Below are positions 56,163 to 64,000 of a stretch of 64,000 nt of DNA, piece after piece. Source of the stretch: Bacteroidia bacterium (GTDB lineage: Bacteria > Bacteroidota > Bacteroidia > SpSt-205); the NCBI GenBank assembly GCA_026003215.1, contig BPGV01000001.1, positions 795,001 through 859,000 on the forward strand, given 5' to 3'. Below the pieces are notes generated by a model, which saw only the letters and a program-made list of their open reading frames with translations, searched no databases and was not told where the DNA came from. Within the stretch, counting starts at the first letter, position 1; each line of letters opens with the position of its first letter. The position numbers were made by a program, and so were the translations under genes.

Positions 56163-57535
56163 AAGTCTGCGTATTTACCGATGTAGGCTCCCAAGAGAAG
56201 TGTGCGTAGCTGTACTTCCATATGGGCCTGAGCGGCTTCGGCTTGAGCTTGTGTGTAGGCTTGGAGCGATTCTCGGAAGGTCCAGTAAGATACACGCCCG
56301 GCTTCGTACTGGGCTTGGGTCTGCCGAAAGGCCCGCTCCGCCGCTTCTAAGCTGCGCTGCAAAGCCCGTTCCTGGGCCAGCGCATTTTGCCAAGCCATAT
56401 AGGCTTGTTGGGTACGGCGCACCACCTGCTGCCGCTGGATAAGGGTCTGAAGCTGCGCATTTTGCAGGTTAGCCTCCGCCCGCACTACCTGCGTACGCTG
56501 CCTCAGCTGCCGAAAAATAGGCACCGATAAAGTAAAGCCCACCGATTGATTGAAGTTTTCGCGCACCTGCCGCTCAAAAGGTAGCGGTTCTCGCACTATA
56601 CCCAGCACAGGATCAAACCGAATATTGCCTGCGTTTGAGGAGTAGTTCGTTTGAATAGAAGCATTCAGGGAAAGGGTAGGCCAATACCCCGCTCGGGCTG
56701 TACGCAGGGCATACTGTTGGAGGAGTTCTCGCCAGCGGGCTTCTTGCAGCTCCGGGGCAAAGGCTAAGGCCTTTTGGAGGGCTTCTGCTTCGGTCAGGAG
56801 GCCGAGGGGTTCTACTGTTATCCCGAGGGTAAACTCCACCGAATCTACCCGCACCTCATCCCAAGCCATGAGCTGGAGGAGGGCAAGTTTATTTTCTCGG
56901 TGGCGGGCATACAAGCTGAGGTATTGAGCTTCCTCGCGGGCAAGCTGTGCCGCTAAGGAAAGGCTATCCGTCAAAAGCACTTGGCCTACTTCCAGCTGAG
57001 CGGTTACCCGCGCGAGTTGGTCGCGCAAACGCTCTATCCGCTGCTGCGCCAGCACCAGCGCGGAGGAGTCGCTGAGCGTCTGGATAAACTGCATGAGAGC
57101 TTGGGCCAGTACCTCGGTCTGCGTGCGCCGGTAGGTGGCTTGCGCCAGGGCGGCATTGGCCTGCGCCTGCCGAAGAAGATAATGATTCGCTAAACCCGCA
57201 AAAAGTGTCCAACTGGCCCCCACCGACCCCGAACTAAACGTGGTAGTTTGCTGCACCCGAGTGAAAGCGAAAGGGTCAAAAGTGGTACCATAGTTTTGCG
57301 TGGCACTGGCACTGGCCGAAATATTCGGCAGAAAGTTGGCGTATCCTTGATACACCTCCCATTGGGTAGTACGTAGCGAGAGAGCCGCCTGGCGCACCGT
57401 GAGCGCATTATCCCGCACCGCTGCCAAAAAAGTAGGGAGAGCAATCCATTTTACACCGGTAGGCGGAAAAGACGGGAGGGCTTCCTGCGCAAACAAAAGC
57501 GCCCAACTCCACCAGCAGAAAGCTTTATATTTCAT
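56159..57535 (-). CDS. TolC-family outer membrane channel protein
   Basis: A 458-residue protein with signal peptide ending in LLFAQ. Two related halves each with long helices (e.g. TQTEVLAQALMQFIQTLSDSSALVLAQQRIERLRDQL and LRQRTQVVRAEANLQNAQLQTLIQRQQ) and a strand region YWPTLSLNASIQTNYS in the second half match the outer-membrane efflux protein repeat. It forms the outer channel with the adaptor encoded next. ATG 57535 overlaps lysC by 11 bases. Confidence 0.9.
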   Translation of the reverse strand: MKYKAFCWWSWALLFAQEALPSFPPTGVKWIALPTFLAAVRDNALTVRQAALSLRTTQWEVYQGYANFLPNISASASATQNYGTTFDPFAFTRVQQTTTFSSGSVGASWTLFAGLANHYLLRQAQANAALAQATYRRTQTEVLAQALMQFIQTLSDSSALVLAQQRIERLRDQLARVTAQLEVGQVLLTDSLSLAAQLAREEAQYLSLYARHRENKLALLQLMAWDEVRVDSVEFTLGITVEPLGLLTEAEALQKALAFAPELQEARWRELLQQYALRTARAGYWPTLSLNASIQTNYSSNAGNIRFDPVLGIVREPLPFERQVRENFNQSVGFTLSVPIFRQLRQRTQVVRAEANLQNAQLQTLIQRQQVVRRTQQAYMAWQNALAQERALQRSLEAAERAFRQTQAQYEAGRVSYWTFRESLQAYTQAQAEAAQAHMEVQLRTLLLGAYIGKYADL

Positions 57536-58790
57536 ACGTGAGCCAGTGAATACGGTCCGGCAGGCGCTGAAGGTAGAGCGCTTCGCCATTAGGGAGGGGA
57601 AAGTTTTCCGAAGGATAAAGCACGGTACTTAAAGTGACAGGCTGACGGAGCTGCACTTCCCATCCCGCGGGTAGGGTGGTTCGCCACCGCTCTAAGCTAT
57701 CTTGGGGACCTTGCACGGCCAGAGCCGCTGTACGCCGGCCTCCTTGTGCAAAATATACTTCTATCCCTTCGGCTTCTAAACCTTGTAAAAGCTCGCCTAA
57801 GGACAGGGGAGATAAATCTACGCTTTCCACTTCTATCAACAAAAGGCCTTTGCGGGTGGCACGGATAGGCGGAAGGGGGTCTACCCACTTTTCCGCGATA
57901 AGCGACCCTTCTGCCTCTGGCTCAAAGTAGGAAAGAATGTATAAGGGGATTCGGGCATCCCGCAAAGGCTTAAGGGTGCGTGGGTGGAGGACTTGGGCAC
58001 CATAGTAGGTCATTTCAGCAGCCTGAGCGTAGCTTAGCTCAGGAAGGGGCTGGGCGTCTGGATAGGTCCGTGGGTCAGCAGAGTACAAGCGACCTACATC
58101 TTTCCAAGCAATCATTCCCTGGGCATTTAGCAGCTGAGCAAAGAGTGCAGCCGAGTAATCCGAACCTTCTCGGCCCAAAGTGACACTCCGTCGGCGAAGG
58201 TCCGATGCAATATACCCTTGCGTAATGACCAAACGATGCGTACGGAAAAGCGGCACCAGTTGCGCATCTACATTCGCTTGACTGGGACCTAACAGCACCT
58301 CCGGCTCAGGATAAGCTCCATCTGTGACGAGGAGCCGCCGAGCATCTATCCACTCCAGAGGAAAGCCTTGTCCAGAGAGATAGGCGGCTACAATCTCACT
58401 ACTCAGAAGCTCTCCATACACGAGAATGGCATCGGTAGCAGCGCCATCGGCTTCACCCAAGTGCGCCAAGGCTTGTACTCGCTGCCAGAGCCCCTGCCAA
58501 TACTTTTCTTCTAACCGCTTCCAGAGGGCTTCGGCCGTGGGGAAAGGGAAAAGCCCTTCTACCATCTCGCGATGAAAAGCCTGTATCTCGCCAAAGACCC
58601 GATGCGCTGCCGAAAGGTCAGCCCGTGCCGCACTCTCTGCTAACGCAACCAATCGGTTAGTGGTTTTGCCAAAGGCAGACACCACTAAAAGCCGCCGCGC
58701 CTCGGGATAGGCTGCTTGCAGGACCATAGGTAGTTGGCGAACCGCCTCCACATCCCTAAGGCAGCCGCCCCCCACCTTCATCACCCACAT
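57525..58790 (-). CDS. lysC: Aspartate kinase
   Basis: A 421-residue monofunctional enzyme phosphorylating aspartate, entry to lysine, threonine and methionine. The N-terminal motif is KVGGGCLRD (classically KFGGTSV), with VVSAFGKTTNRL, the catalytic and binding stretch LGREGSDYSAALFA, WKDVGRLYSADPR and AEMTYYGAQVLHPRTL. The C-terminal 120 residues should be ACT domains. ATG 58790 is four bases after TACCTTTG. It is divergent from nadB with 29 bases between starts. Confidence 0.93.
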   Translation of the reverse strand: MWVMKVGGGCLRDVEAVRQLPMVLQAAYPEARRLLVVSAFGKTTNRLVALAESAARADLSAAHRVFGEIQAFHREMVEGLFPFPTAEALWKRLEEKYWQGLWQRVQALAHLGEADGAATDAILVYGELLSSEIVAAYLSGQGFPLEWIDARRLLVTDGAYPEPEVLLGPSQANVDAQLVPLFRTHRLVITQGYIASDLRRRSVTLGREGSDYSAALFAQLLNAQGMIAWKDVGRLYSADPRTYPDAQPLPELSYAQAAEMTYYGAQVLHPRTLKPLRDARIPLYILSYFEPEAEGSLIAEKWVDPLPPIRATRKGLLLIEVESVDLSPLSLGELLQGLEAEGIEVYFAQGGRRTAALAVQGPQDSLERWRTTLPAGWEVQLRQPVTLSTVLYPSENFPLPNGEALYLQRLPDRIHWLTYEI

Positions 58791-58794
58791 GCGG

Positions 58795-58802
58795 CAAAGG
58801 TA
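58795..58802 (-). promoter_or_regulatory. -7 element TACCTTTG, lysC operon
   Basis: Ends four bases before ATG 58790; five bases from the nadB element on the other strand. Confidence 0.75.
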
Positions 58803-58807
58803 GCAGT

Positions 58808-58815
58808 TATATTTG
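58808..58815 (+). promoter_or_regulatory. -7 element TATATTTG, nadB
   Basis: Ends four bases before GTG 58820 and supports this start codon. Confidence 0.75.
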
Positions 58816-58819
58816 CCTT

Positions 58820-60410
58820 GTGCGGGTAGAAACCGACTATTTAGTCATCGGCAGCGGCGTAGCCGGGCTTTTTTTTGCGCTCAAAGCCGCTGCGTACGGA
58901 GAGGTCCTCCTCCTTACCAAAGACCAAATCCAAGAAAGCAACACCACCTATGCCCAAGGCGGCATCGCCGGCGTCTTCTCCTCCCAAGACAGCTTTGAAG
59001 CTCATATCCAAGACACCCTCACCGCAGGGGACGGCCTCTGCCGAGAAGCGGTGGTGCGCAGCGTCATCCAAGAAGCACCCGCTGCTATCCGAGAGCTGAT
59101 GGCATACGGCGTAGAGTTTGACCGAGATGAAACGGGGCAGCTCCTCCTGGCCCGAGAGGGAGGACATTCGCACCCGCGCGTATTGCATAGCCGAGATGCC
59201 ACCGGTGCCGCCATCAGTAAAGCGCTCATTGCCGCCGTGCAAGCCCATCCCCGTATCCAAGTGTGGGAGGGGGTCTTTGCCCTGGACCTGATTACGCAGC
59301 ACCACTTGGGCATATATGTCAATAGGGGCTACCCCGGCATCACCTGCTATGGAGTCTATGCCCTGGAAATAGCCACGGGCAAAATCTGGACTATCCTCTC
59401 TCGCGTCACGGTGTTAGCCGCTGGGGGCGCCGGCCAAGTGTATCCTGTCACCACAAATCCCCCTACCGCCACCGGTGATGGCGTAGCGATGGCCCTGCGC
59501 GCAAAAGCCCGCATAGCCAATATGGAGTTTTACCAGTTTCACCCCACCGCTTTATACGAACCCGATAAGCGTCCGGCCTTCCTGCTCACAGAAGCCCTGC
59601 GAGGCGCCGGCGCTACCCTCGTAGATCCCCTCCGCCACAAGCCCTTCATGCATAAGTATGACCCGCGGGGAGACCTGGCCCCTCGGGATATTGTGGCCCG
59701 TGCCATAGACACCGAGTCCAAGATCGCCGGCCTGCCCTATGTCTTCTTAGATGCTCGGCCAGTAAAAAACCTCCCCGAAAACTTCCCCACTATCTACCAG
59801 TATTGTCTAAAAAAAGGGGTAGACCCCACTCAAGACCTCCTTCCCGTGGCGCCTGCTGCCCACTACATGGTGGGGGGCATAGATACCGATCCGCAGGGCC
59901 GCACTTCTATCCAACGGCTCTATGCCATCGGCGAAGTAAGCTATACCGGCCTCCACGGCGCTAACCGCTTAGCCTCTAACTCGCTCTTAGAGGCCCTGGT
60001 CTTTGCCCGCCGTGCTGCCCAGGACACCCGCGATAAGCTCGCTTCCTACACTGGGCAAAAAGAGGTGCCCGATTGGGACCCCCCGAGGCAGCCGCCATCC
60101 CGAAGAACGCGTACTCATCAGCCATAACCTCCAAGAGCTGCGCACCCTCATGGGAAACTATGTAGGGATTGTACGGTCAAACTTTCGTTTGGAGCGGGCC
60201 CGCCGCCGCATCGCCCTCCTCTACGAGGAAACCGAAGCTTTTTACGCCCATACCTACCCCTCCCGAGAACTCTTTGAACTGCGTAACCTCATCGCCGTGG
60301 CTTACCTTATCGTCAAATGCGCCAGCATCCGGAAAGAAAGCCGGGGCTTACACTATACCTTGGATTACCCCACAAAAAAACCCGGTCCCCCCTGGGATAC
60401 CCTGGTCTAA
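58820..60410 (+). CDS. nadB: L-aspartate oxidase, one +1 frameshift
   Basis: About 529 residues once a base is removed. It oxidises aspartate to iminoaspartate for NAD synthesis. FAD motif GSGVAGLFFALKAA, active-site stretches AQGGIAGVFSSQDSF, GGHSHPRVLHSRDATG, and TASNSLLEAL-type LASNSLLEALVFARRAA are clear. The frame breaks at the C6 run 60079-60084: zero frame gives DPPRQPP and a stop at 60125-60127, the next frame gives RHPEERVLISHNLQELRTLMGNYVGIVR, the expected C-terminal domain. GTG 58820 is supported by TATATTTG ending four bases before it. Confidence 0.92.
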
Positions 60411-60438
60411 AAGAGAGCGCCTCTCATCCCACAAACTC

Positions 60439-60473
60439 AAAAAAAGAAAAGGGGATAGGCTTAGCCTACCCCC
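60439..60473 (-). terminator. Intrinsic terminator of the Mn catalase gene
   Basis: On the minus strand a ten-pair stem with one G-U pair (GGGGGTAGGC / GCCTATCCCC, three-base loop) is followed by TTTTCTTTTTTT, 24 bases after the catalase stop. Confidence 0.88.
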
Positions 60474-60496
60474 TCTATGGCCCAGATGGGAGGATT

Positions 60497-61396
60497 TTAC
60501 CGGGCTTTTTTCATCAGCCAGTCGGCTATTTCTTTGAGCTCTTCTATATTATATCCTGGCGCAAATACGGCGGGTTCTTCGGGGGGATTGGCTGGGCCGC
60601 CGGCGTGCTCAGGAAGTCCGTCTATGACCTCTAACGGCTGTCCATCCGCCGGGTGCTCGCCCGTCCACACCGCGGTGATTTCCTTAAAGTCCTCTAAGCT
60701 AAAGCGGTACAGGCGGCGATGGAACCCTCGCTCAATGAAAGGCCGCGACTCCTTAAACTCAATGTCAGGGATGCGCGGGATAGGCAGCATCTTTTTGACA
60801 TCTACCCCCGTCAGTACTTCTAAGGCTTTGGCATAAGCTAAGGCATGGACACCGCCACGGACAAAGAGGTACCCCAGCATTTGCCGAGCAATCGGGTGGT
60901 CCGTCATTTCATACACCCGGATTTTAGCCATGCGGGCCCCATTTTCTAAAAAGAAGTTGTGCAAGAGGTCCAAAATCAAGTCCCCAGAGTTGAAGACATA
61001 CTCGCCGTTCCATCCTTGTCCGAGGGCATTTACGGGCAGCGCACCGAGGCCGCTATTGATGTAGTGATGACGTAGGCCAGCGCTGTCTTTGAGGTTTTTC
61101 AACGGTGTCTCACGGGGATCATCTTTTTCAGGGGCTCCAGTCAAGAGGCCATTAATCACCGCCGAGACGAGCTCTATGTGTCCGTACTCCTCAGCGGCGA
61201 TGTTGGCAATCAGGGCATAAAAAGGACGAACCTTGTCTCGGCCCCGGAGGTTGAAGGACTGGTAGGTGTAGTTCATGAGGGTGGACATTTCGCCAAAGCG
61301 TCCGCCCAAAAGTTCTTGCACGGCTGCGGCTGCGGCCGGATCCGGCTCGCTGGGCATCGGCAGCTCAATTTGCAGTCGGTCTACTCGCAGTATCAT
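60497..61396 (-). CDS. Manganese catalase
   Basis: A 299-residue non-haem catalase, very similar to the Thermus type from the first residues (MILRVDRLQIELPMP). The dimanganese ligands are visible in the four-helix bundle: Glu of GRFGEMSTLMNY, EEYGHIE, the Glu of FFLENGARM or RVYEMTD, and the His of VRGGVHALAYAKALE. It destroys peroxide. ATG 61396 is chosen; the TTG at 61417 lies within the promoter element TACCTTTG, 18 bases upstream, so this gene has a real leader. It is monocistronic with its own terminator. Confidence 0.95.
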   Translation of the reverse strand: MILRVDRLQIELPMPSEPDPAAAAAVQELLGGRFGEMSTLMNYTYQSFNLRGRDKVRPFYALIANIAAEEYGHIELVSAVINGLLTGAPEKDDPRETPLKNLKDSAGLRHHYINSGLGALPVNALGQGWNGEYVFNSGDLILDLLHNFFLENGARMAKIRVYEMTDHPIARQMLGYLFVRGGVHALAYAKALEVLTGVDVKKMLPIPRIPDIEFKESRPFIERGFHRRLYRFSLEDFKEITAVWTGEHPADGQPLEVIDGLPEHAGGPANPPEEPAVFAPGYNIEELKEIADWLMKKAR

Positions 61397-61414
61397 AGGC
61401 GTGTAGGTTTGCCC

Positions 61415-61422
61415 CAAAGGTA
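61415..61422 (-). promoter_or_regulatory. -7 element TACCTTTG, Mn catalase
   Basis: Ends 18 bases before ATG 61396, an exception with a true leader. Confidence 0.65.
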
Positions 61423-61463
61423 TAACTTTTCTACCAAATGTTCGGTCGGTCGGGCTATTGGAC

Positions 61464-61886
61464 TTAGTGCAATCGGAGGCTGAAGAGGAGTTCGCCTATA
61501 GCCTGGGAGCCTTCCAAGCGCTGGAAGCCCACCCGCAGGAAAAGCCGCTGCGCTGGAAGGTTCTCCGGATGCACGGCTGCCCGCACCTCCTGCACCCGAT
61601 AAGAACGACTCAGCTGCGCTATTAGCGCCTCCAGCGCCGCTCTTCCATAGCCTAACTCTTGCTTATCCCACCGAACCCCTATCCGACTTATCCATAAGAC
61701 GGGCGGCGTGCCCGCCACCTCTATGAAGCCTATCAGCTCTTCTTGCTGCCATATGCCCCACCGCTGGAGGGGTACCCCCCGCGCCGCCTCCCCAGGAAAA
61801 AACTCTGCCTGGGCAGGGGCTACTCGCAGCTGCTCAATCAAGTACTCCTCCGAGGGAAGGAGACGCCGCACCGAGACCTTACTCAT
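61464..61886 (-). CDS. GNAT-family acetyltransferase
   Basis: A 140-residue GNAT fold: LWISRIGVRWDKQELGYGRAALEALI contains the acetyl-CoA loop (Q/R-x-x-G-x-G/A as KQELGYG), followed by VRAAVHPENLPAQRLFLRVGFQRLE. Its overlap with tsaB (ATGA) recalls the tsaB-rimI pairing, but the sequence is not clearly RimI, so the substrate is open. It is the last gene of the cytochrome oxidase accessory transcript. Confidence 0.75.
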   Translation of the reverse strand: MSKVSVRRLLPSEEYLIEQLRVAPAQAEFFPGEAARGVPLQRWGIWQQEELIGFIEVAGTPPVLWISRIGVRWDKQELGYGRAALEALIAQLSRSYRVQEVRAAVHPENLPAQRLFLRVGFQRLEGSQAIGELLFSLRLH

Positions 61887-62527
61887 GCCCGCCGTGTAGT
61901 AGGCACAAAAGGACGAAAGTATAAGGGTACGAGCGCCCCGATTTCTTCTGGCGCGGTGAGGGGCGCTATGCCCTCTGCGGCCCGAGCCACCTCCTGCCAC
62001 GAGACTTCACGCACGTATACCCCTATCTGGGTGGGGATGCCTACATTCCCCACGCAGAGCGTAGCAGGGGTAAGGCGTTTCAGCCACTGGGAGGCTTCCG
62101 CTACGGTAGCTTCCTCCTCCGGCGTGCCTTCTCGCCAGAACTGCCCATACCACTGCCCCGGCCGACTCGCCCAAAAGGTAAAAACCAGCTGGGAGGGTTC
62201 AGCTACGCTTTGGGCTATTTGCCATAAGACCCGCATAAGCGGCACCGGATAGACAGCCCAGCCCAAAGACAAAGCCCAAGCCTTCGCCGCTGCCAGGCCT
62301 ATACGGAGCCCTGTATGCGAACCGGGCCCCTGATGATAGATAACCTGCCCAATCTCTCGCCACGTAAGGCCCGCTTGCTCCAAAACCTGCTGCACAAGCC
62401 CAATCAGCCGCTCGGCATGCTGAAGAGACCAATCCCACCGGATCCCCCCTACGGGTTCTCCCTCCTTAAGGAGCCCCACTTGACAGCTCGGCCCCGCCGT
62501 CTCCAATACGAGCGTCCAGCCCTTCAC
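61883..62527 (-). CDS. tsaB: tRNA threonylcarbamoyladenosine biosynthesis protein TsaB
   Basis: A 214-residue ASKHA-fold protein, partner of TsaD in making t6A in tRNA. It starts LVLETAGPSCQVGLL, and has the typical QHAERLIGLVQQVLEQAGLTW and GPGSHTGLRIGLAAAKAWA. The start is GTG 62527, which lies 62 bases inside the upstream small gene. ATGA overlap with the GNAT gene. Confidence 0.92.
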   Translation of the reverse strand: MKGWTLVLETAGPSCQVGLLKEGEPVGGIRWDWSLQHAERLIGLVQQVLEQAGLTWREIGQVIYHQGPGSHTGLRIGLAAAKAWALSLGWAVYPVPLMRVLWQIAQSVAEPSQLVFTFWASRPGQWYGQFWREGTPEEEATVAEASQWLKRLTPATLCVGNVGIPTQIGVYVREVSWQEVARAAEGIAPLTAPEEIGALVPLYFRPFVPTTRRA

Positions 62528-62732
62528 GGTCTTTCATGCGTTTATACCAGAGCCAGCCCACGATACCCGCAGCCACATACGGCGCCGCAAACAGCACAAT
62601 AATACCTACCCGCAGGCCTTTGGCCAGGCCCGGCGCGGCCGCCTCAGCATTCTTACGACACATGGCACACTGGGCCGCCCCCCACACAGGCAAGCCTAAT
62701 AGCCCCAGCAGTACAACCTTCCGCCAATCCAT
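62466..62732 (-). CDS. Small membrane protein with CAMC motif, conserved in Bacteroidota
   Basis: The protein is 88 residues. A signal-like helix ends in AAQCAMCRKNAE, followed by a second hydrophobic helix (VGIIVLFAAPYVAAGIVGWLWY) and a charged tail. Such CAMC-containing small proteins often follow SCO and DUF420 in Bacteroidota oxidase loci. The last 20 residues overlap tsaB and are probably not conserved. The cysteine pair may bind copper or take part in redox; this is a guess. Confidence 0.7.
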   Translation of the reverse strand: MDWRKVVLLGLLGLPVWGAAQCAMCRKNAEAAAPGLAKGLRVGIIVLFAAPYVAAGIVGWLWYKRMKDREGLDARIGDGGAELSSGAP

Positions 62733-62733
62733 A

Positions 62734-63267
62734 TCAAGTAGGATAGTAGGGCGCTAAAAACACATACACCAGTACCCCTGTCACCGACACATAAAGCCAT
62801 AGGGGAAAAGTCCAACGCGCCAGGCGCCGATGCTGCCTATAGCGCCCCAAAAGCGCTGGGTACAACGTAAATAACGCCAAAGGCACCACAAATACACTGA
62901 GCCCGATATGCGTAATCAAGATAAAAAGATATACCGCCTTAATCCAGCCTGTACCCCCGAAGCGTACTTCCTCATGCGTGAGGTGATAGACCACATACGA
63001 GACCAAAAAGAGCACACTAAGTGCGAAAGCCGTAAGCATGACCTTGCGATGCTCCTGCCTTCGCCCCTTCCGAATAAGAAAATATCCTACGGTCAAAAGC
63101 CCCGTCACGGCACTATTGATAAGGGCATTTAGCCGAGGAATAAAACTCGTGTCTATACCTATATCTACCCGAGGCAGCTGTAGAAGAATAACCACAACCA
63201 GCGGTATAACTATAGAAATACCCCATATTAGGGAGCGCAGGGCTCCTTCGCTAAGGCTTAGGCGCAT
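62734..63267 (-). CDS. DUF420 membrane protein
   Basis: A 177-residue protein with five hydrophobic helices. The family pattern is clear: IPRLNALINSAVTGLLTVGYFLIRKGRRQEHRKVMLTAF, YHLTHEEVRFGGTG and YLFILITHIGLSVFVVPLALFTLY, with conserved His residues in the membrane. DUF420 (CtaM-like) proteins help haem-copper oxidase assembly. It overlaps the SCO gene by 17 bases. Confidence 0.9.
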   Translation of the reverse strand: MRLSLSEGALRSLIWGISIVIPLVVVILLQLPRVDIGIDTSFIPRLNALINSAVTGLLTVGYFLIRKGRRQEHRKVMLTAFALSVLFLVSYVVYHLTHEEVRFGGTGWIKAVYLFILITHIGLSVFVVPLALFTLYPALLGRYRQHRRLARWTFPLWLYVSVTGVLVYVFLAPYYPT

Positions 63268-63913
63268 ACTCTAACAACAACAGATTGAGGTCTTCGCGGA
63301 GTTTTTTACGCTGGAGGCTATCTAAGCCGCTATAAAATCCCCGTATGCGTAGCTCCGGGTCCACGAGCACCAGCATGTCGCTATGTACATAGCCGAGTTC
63401 GCCCTGGGTGGAGTCGGGCGCCTTATCTACGGGGAGGAGGTACCCCTTGATAGCGAGGCGATAGAGGGTAGTCTCGGGGCCGGTGACGAAAGTCCACCGA
63501 CTTAAGTCTGCCCCATATCGTGTAGCATATTCGCGCAAAACGGAAGGCGAATCGTGGGCCGGATCTATAGTATAGGATATCAAACGCACCTTCGCAGAGC
63601 TACCCTGCAAGTAGTCTTGCAGCTCGCGCATAGCTTCACTTAGCCGAGGGCAGATGCCAGGGCAGCGCGTAAAAAAGTAATCCGCCACATGAACCCACCC
63701 CCGCAGCGAGTCCTCCGTAAAAGGCACACTATCCTGCGTCAGGAGCCCAAACGCAGGCAAGGTATGCCAGACCGTATCGCCCACACCCCGCACCTCATAG
63801 GGACCCAACTTAGGTAGGGTTTTATAGCGATTACGCCCTTGGCTGAGAAACCACCACAAGAGTAGCGGGAAGAAAAAGACCAGTAGCACCACAAGAACCC
63901 GCACCCCGCGCAT
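63251..63913 (-). CDS. SCO1/SenC family copper chaperone
   Basis: A 220-residue thioredoxin-like protein anchored by one N-terminal helix. The copper site is complete: CPGIC (CxxxC) within FFTRCPGICPRL and the distal His in GYVHSDMLVLVD. It delivers copper to the CuA site of cytochrome c oxidase. Its ATG shares a base with the stop of the preceding gene (TGATG). Confidence 0.93.
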   Translation of the reverse strand: MRGVRVLVVLLVFFFPLLLWWFLSQGRNRYKTLPKLGPYEVRGVGDTVWHTLPAFGLLTQDSVPFTEDSLRGWVHVADYFFTRCPGICPRLSEAMRELQDYLQGSSAKVRLISYTIDPAHDSPSVLREYATRYGADLSRWTFVTGPETTLYRLAIKGYLLPVDKAPDSTQGELGYVHSDMLVLVDPELRIRGFYSGLDSLQRKKLREDLNLLLLEYAPKP

Positions 63914-64000
63914 CAGCCAAAAAGCAACTGAAAGAGCTTTACCCCTTCATACCACAGCACCACCAGCAAAGCCATCAAAAGTATCATCGGCGATATAATA
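63913..64000 (-). CDS. Probable cytochrome c oxidase subunit IV, C-terminal end (cut by window edge)
   Basis: The minus-strand frame entering from the right edge reads a hydrophobic helix (ISPMILLMALLVVLWYEGVKLFQLLFG) and stops at 63913-63915 in TGATG with the SCO gene. In Bacteroidota the gene before SCO and DUF420 is usually the small oxidase subunit IV. Only about 28 residues are visible, so the call rests mainly on context. Confidence 0.5.
   Translation of the reverse strand, partial: IISPMILLMALLVVLWYEGVKLFQLLFG

Overview
The window reads as a compact chromosome segment of a member of the phylum Bacteroidota, probably uncultured and possibly thermophilic. Three things point there: (1) 25 exact copies of the Bacteroidota -7 promoter element TAnnTTTG sit directly in front of start codons or tRNA genes; (2) several secreted proteins end in type IX secretion (Por) tails, and a DUF5103 plug-type gene is present; (3) gene sets such as zapA-rny, BT_3928-type DoxX, SCO-DUF420-small CAMC protein, and rplM-rpsI-rpsB are arranged as in that phylum. 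The Mn catalase resembles that of Thermus, which hints at heat but does not prove it. Base composition is moderately GC-rich and even. There are no rRNA genes, insertion sequences, CRISPR arrays or phage genes, and no gene-free stretch over 300 bases.

Layout. 1-1551: end of a bicarbonate transporter (SbtA) with its PII-like partner SbtB, then a HepT/MntA toxin-antitoxin pair. 1548-7128: priA (three frameshifts), a DUF4139-like exported protein, a fatty acid hydroxylase, initiator tRNA and two EGF-type lipoproteins. 7164-10654: nucleotide-sugar epimerase, glycosyltransferase, lipoprotein and a truncated glycosyltransferase. 10647-18766: thiC, an M1 peptidase (frameshifted), a coiled-coil protein, zapA, rny, doxX and a lone peptide-transporter permease. 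18773-24309: a large secreted protein, a helical-repeat protein, and nuoI-nuoJ-queD-folE. 24337-31048: a frameshifted hypothetical, guaB, an RsbU-RsbV-RsbW partner-switching module, ruvB and queG. 30903-34276: the ribosomal operon rplM-rpsI-rpsB-hisS-lipoprotein. 34298-43445: divergent secreted peptidases (M1 and M43/CUB), mutY, yjbQ, an outer-membrane protein, an amidohydrolase and an M19 dipeptidase. 43442-52058: PgpH-type HD protein, a hypothetical, tRNA-Arg, rplY, DUF4230, a methyltransferase, GH3, DUF5103 and HMG-CoA lyase. 52081-58790: GH114-like lipoprotein, two small membrane proteins, and lysC-tolC-hlyD-gpsA. 58820-64000: nadB (frameshifted), Mn catalase, and coxIV-SCO-DUF420-CAMC-tsaB-GNAT.

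Two window-wide patterns stand out. First, the -7 element usually ends only 3-8 bases before the start codon, most often exactly four, so many mRNAs should be leaderless; the same signal precedes both tRNA genes and helps decide several starts. Second, six reading-frame breaks in four genes are all repaired by removing one base, and three lie in C6 runs. This is either systematic sequence error or a real +1 frameshifting habit. Genes are packed tightly, with many ATGA-type stop/start overlaps, so most form short operons.
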